10,100 nt of DNA, from NCBI GenBank assembly GCA_050247895.1, contig JBFWTJ010000133.1:1-10100 (forward strand), written 5' to 3'. The notes beneath the pieces are model-generated. The model saw only the letters and a list, made by a program, of their open reading frames with translations, ran no database searches and was not told the DNA's origin. Positions 8,862-10,100 of this stretch are shown in pieces. Each line of letters opens with the position of its first letter. Positions within the stretch are counted from its first letter, which is position 1. The position numbers and the translations under genes were made by a program. The stretch is from CAVPEW01 sp050247895 (lineage in GTDB: Bacteria; Actinomycetota; Acidimicrobiia; Acidimicrobiales; VFJN01).

Positions 8862-10100
8862 ATGCCCGGGCGACGAGCCCGCGCCGTGGTCGGCGTGCTG
8901 GTCGCGGGGATCCTGGCGGCCTGTTCGGGCGGCGCCGGCGAAGGTGGCGAGGACGAGGACGAGGGCGAGGTGGCGCCGTCCGGCGTGCTGCGCCTGGCGG
9001 TGGCGGGTGAGATCGGCTTGGACCCGGCCGGGGCGAACCCGGCCGACCCGGCGGCCCTGATCGTCGCCGACCTGCTCTACGACGGCCTGACCGCGGTCGA
9101 CGACCGGGGCGAGGTGGTGCCGGCGCTGGCCGAGTCGTGGACGACCGAGGCGGGGTCGACGGCGTGGACCTTCCGGCTGTCGTCGGCGGCCAGGACGGCG
9201 GGTGGCGAGCCAGTGGACGCGGCGATGGTGGTCCGGTCGTTGAGCCATGCGGCCTCGGGCGGGGACGCCTCGCTGGTCGCGGCCCGGCTGGAGCCGGTCG
9301 TGGGCTACCGGGACGTGGTCGAGGGGCGCAGCGACACGCTGGCCGGCGTGACCGCGGTCGACGCCGGCACGGTGCGGATCGCCTTGACGGGGCCGATGGC
9401 GACGTTGCCGTGGCTGCTGTCGAGCCCGTTGCTGGGGGTCCGGGACCCGCAGGCCGCTGCCGACGACCTGGCTGCCGTGACGGGCCGGTTCGTGGCCCGG
9501 CGCGAGCGGGGCGTGCTGCGGCTGGAGCCCCGCGAGGGCGTGGGTGCGGCGGTCGAGGGGATCGAGCTGCGGTCCTTCGGGTCGGTCGAAGCGGCGTTCA
9601 GGGCTCTGGTCGAAGGTGACGCGGACTGGGCGCTCCGCCCGGCCGACGAGGCGGACGAGGCGCTGCCCGAGGGCCTGGTCGACCGGTCGGCACCGTTCCA
9701 GGCCGTGGTCTTCCTGGGGGCGAACGCCTCGGTACCGTCCCTGGCGTCGGGCGAGCTGCGCCGGGCGGTCGCCCTGTCGTTGGACCGCGAGGCGCTGGTC
9801 GAAGCGGCGTTCCCCGGAGCGGCCGAGCCCCTAGCCACGCTCGTGCCAGCCGGTGGGATCGGCCACCGGGCGACGGCCTGCGGCGACCTGTGCCGGTCGG
9901 ACCGGGCCGCGGCCCGAACCCTGGTGGCGGCTGCGTTCCCGGCTGGCGGGCCGCCCGTCCTGCACCTGGACGTGGACGACACGCCGGCGCAGCGGCGCCT
10001 GGCCGACGAGGTCGCCCACCTGTTGGGCGATGTGGGGTTGACGGTCGAGGTCCGGGCCCGGCCGTCCGCCGACTACGAGGCTGCCCTGGCGGCGGGCGAG
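8862..10100 (+). CDS. Second family 5 substrate-binding lipoprotein, 3' end cut by window
   Basis: The frame stays open to the window end, giving 413 residues without a stop. The N-terminus is a lipoprotein signal peptide with a good lipobox LAAC, so Cys21 would carry the lipid. An acidic Gly/Glu/Asp linker follows to about residue 41. Family 5 features follow: GVLRLAVAGEIGLDPAG, LLYDGLTAVDD, PALAESW and LRRAVALSLDRE (from 299). It is clearly a relative of the binding protein at 2321-4018, aligning without gaps over 42 residues ending at Cys340. A Cys340/Cys344 pair sits where the relative has Cys380/Cys383. The ATG start has no strong ribosome site, but it lies 10 bases after the secG stop, so coupled translation is plausible. 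No permease or ATPase follows in the window. It could serve the upstream importer, one beyond the window, or be an orphan. Ligand unknown. Confidence 0.85.
   Translation, partial: MPGRRARAVVGVLVAGILAACSGGAGEGGEDEDEGEVAPSGVLRLAVAGEIGLDPAGANPADPAALIVADLLYDGLTAVDDRGEVVPALAESWTTEAGSTAWTFRLSSAARTAGGEPVDAAMVVRSLSHAASGGDASLVAARLEPVVGYRDVVEGRSDTLAGVTAVDAGTVRIALTGPMATLPWLLSSPLLGVRDPQAAADDLAAVTGRFVARRERGVLRLEPREGVGAAVEGIELRSFGSVEAAFRALVEGDADWALRPADEADEALPEGLVDRSAPFQAVVFLGANASVPSLASGELRRAVALSLDREALVEAAFPGAAEPLATLVPAGGIGHRATACGDLCRSDRAAARTLVAAAFPAGGPPVLHLDVDDTPAQRRLADEVAHLLGDVGLTVEVRARPSADYEAALAAGE

Overview
The window is plus-strand, very G+C-rich DNA with frequent GTG starts, Shine-Dalgarno motifs of the GAGGAG type and 4-base stop/start overlaps. 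With the gap-pgk-tpiA-secG gene set and lipoproteins carrying Asp/Glu/Gly-rich linkers, this points to an actinomycete. The class Acidimicrobiia is my best guess, by inference only. All genes run left to right, and I see no RNA gene, mobile element or CRISPR array.

Region 1 (1-1972) is the lower-glycolysis operon. It holds the last 21 codons of gap, then pgk (a short form of phosphoglycerate kinase), then tpiA, which overlaps pgk by 4 bases. Region 2 (1973-2320) is a 348-base intergenic stretch. It has a weak hairpin after tpiA, a cluster of CTGAC repeats, an extended -10 promoter candidate and a strong ribosome binding site for the next gene.

Region 3 (2321-8445) is a complete oligopeptide/dipeptide-type ABC importer: lipoprotein binding protein (oppA), two permeases (oppB, oppC) and two ATPases (oppD, oppF). 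A strong intrinsic terminator hairpin lies between oppA and oppB, probably setting an excess of binding protein over membrane parts. oppB to oppF are joined by 4-base overlaps and must be co-translated. The true substrate cannot be read from the sequence; peptides are the default for this family.

Region 4 (8446-10100) has a 178-base spacer with a likely promoter, then secG (SecYEG subunit), and 10 bases later a second, shorter family 5 binding lipoprotein that runs off the window end.

No wholly new system is evident. The points most worth a second look are the importer lying between tpiA and secG, the 115-residue low-complexity tail on OppD, cysteine pairs shared by the two binding proteins, the terminator inside the importer operon, and a second binding protein coupled to secG.
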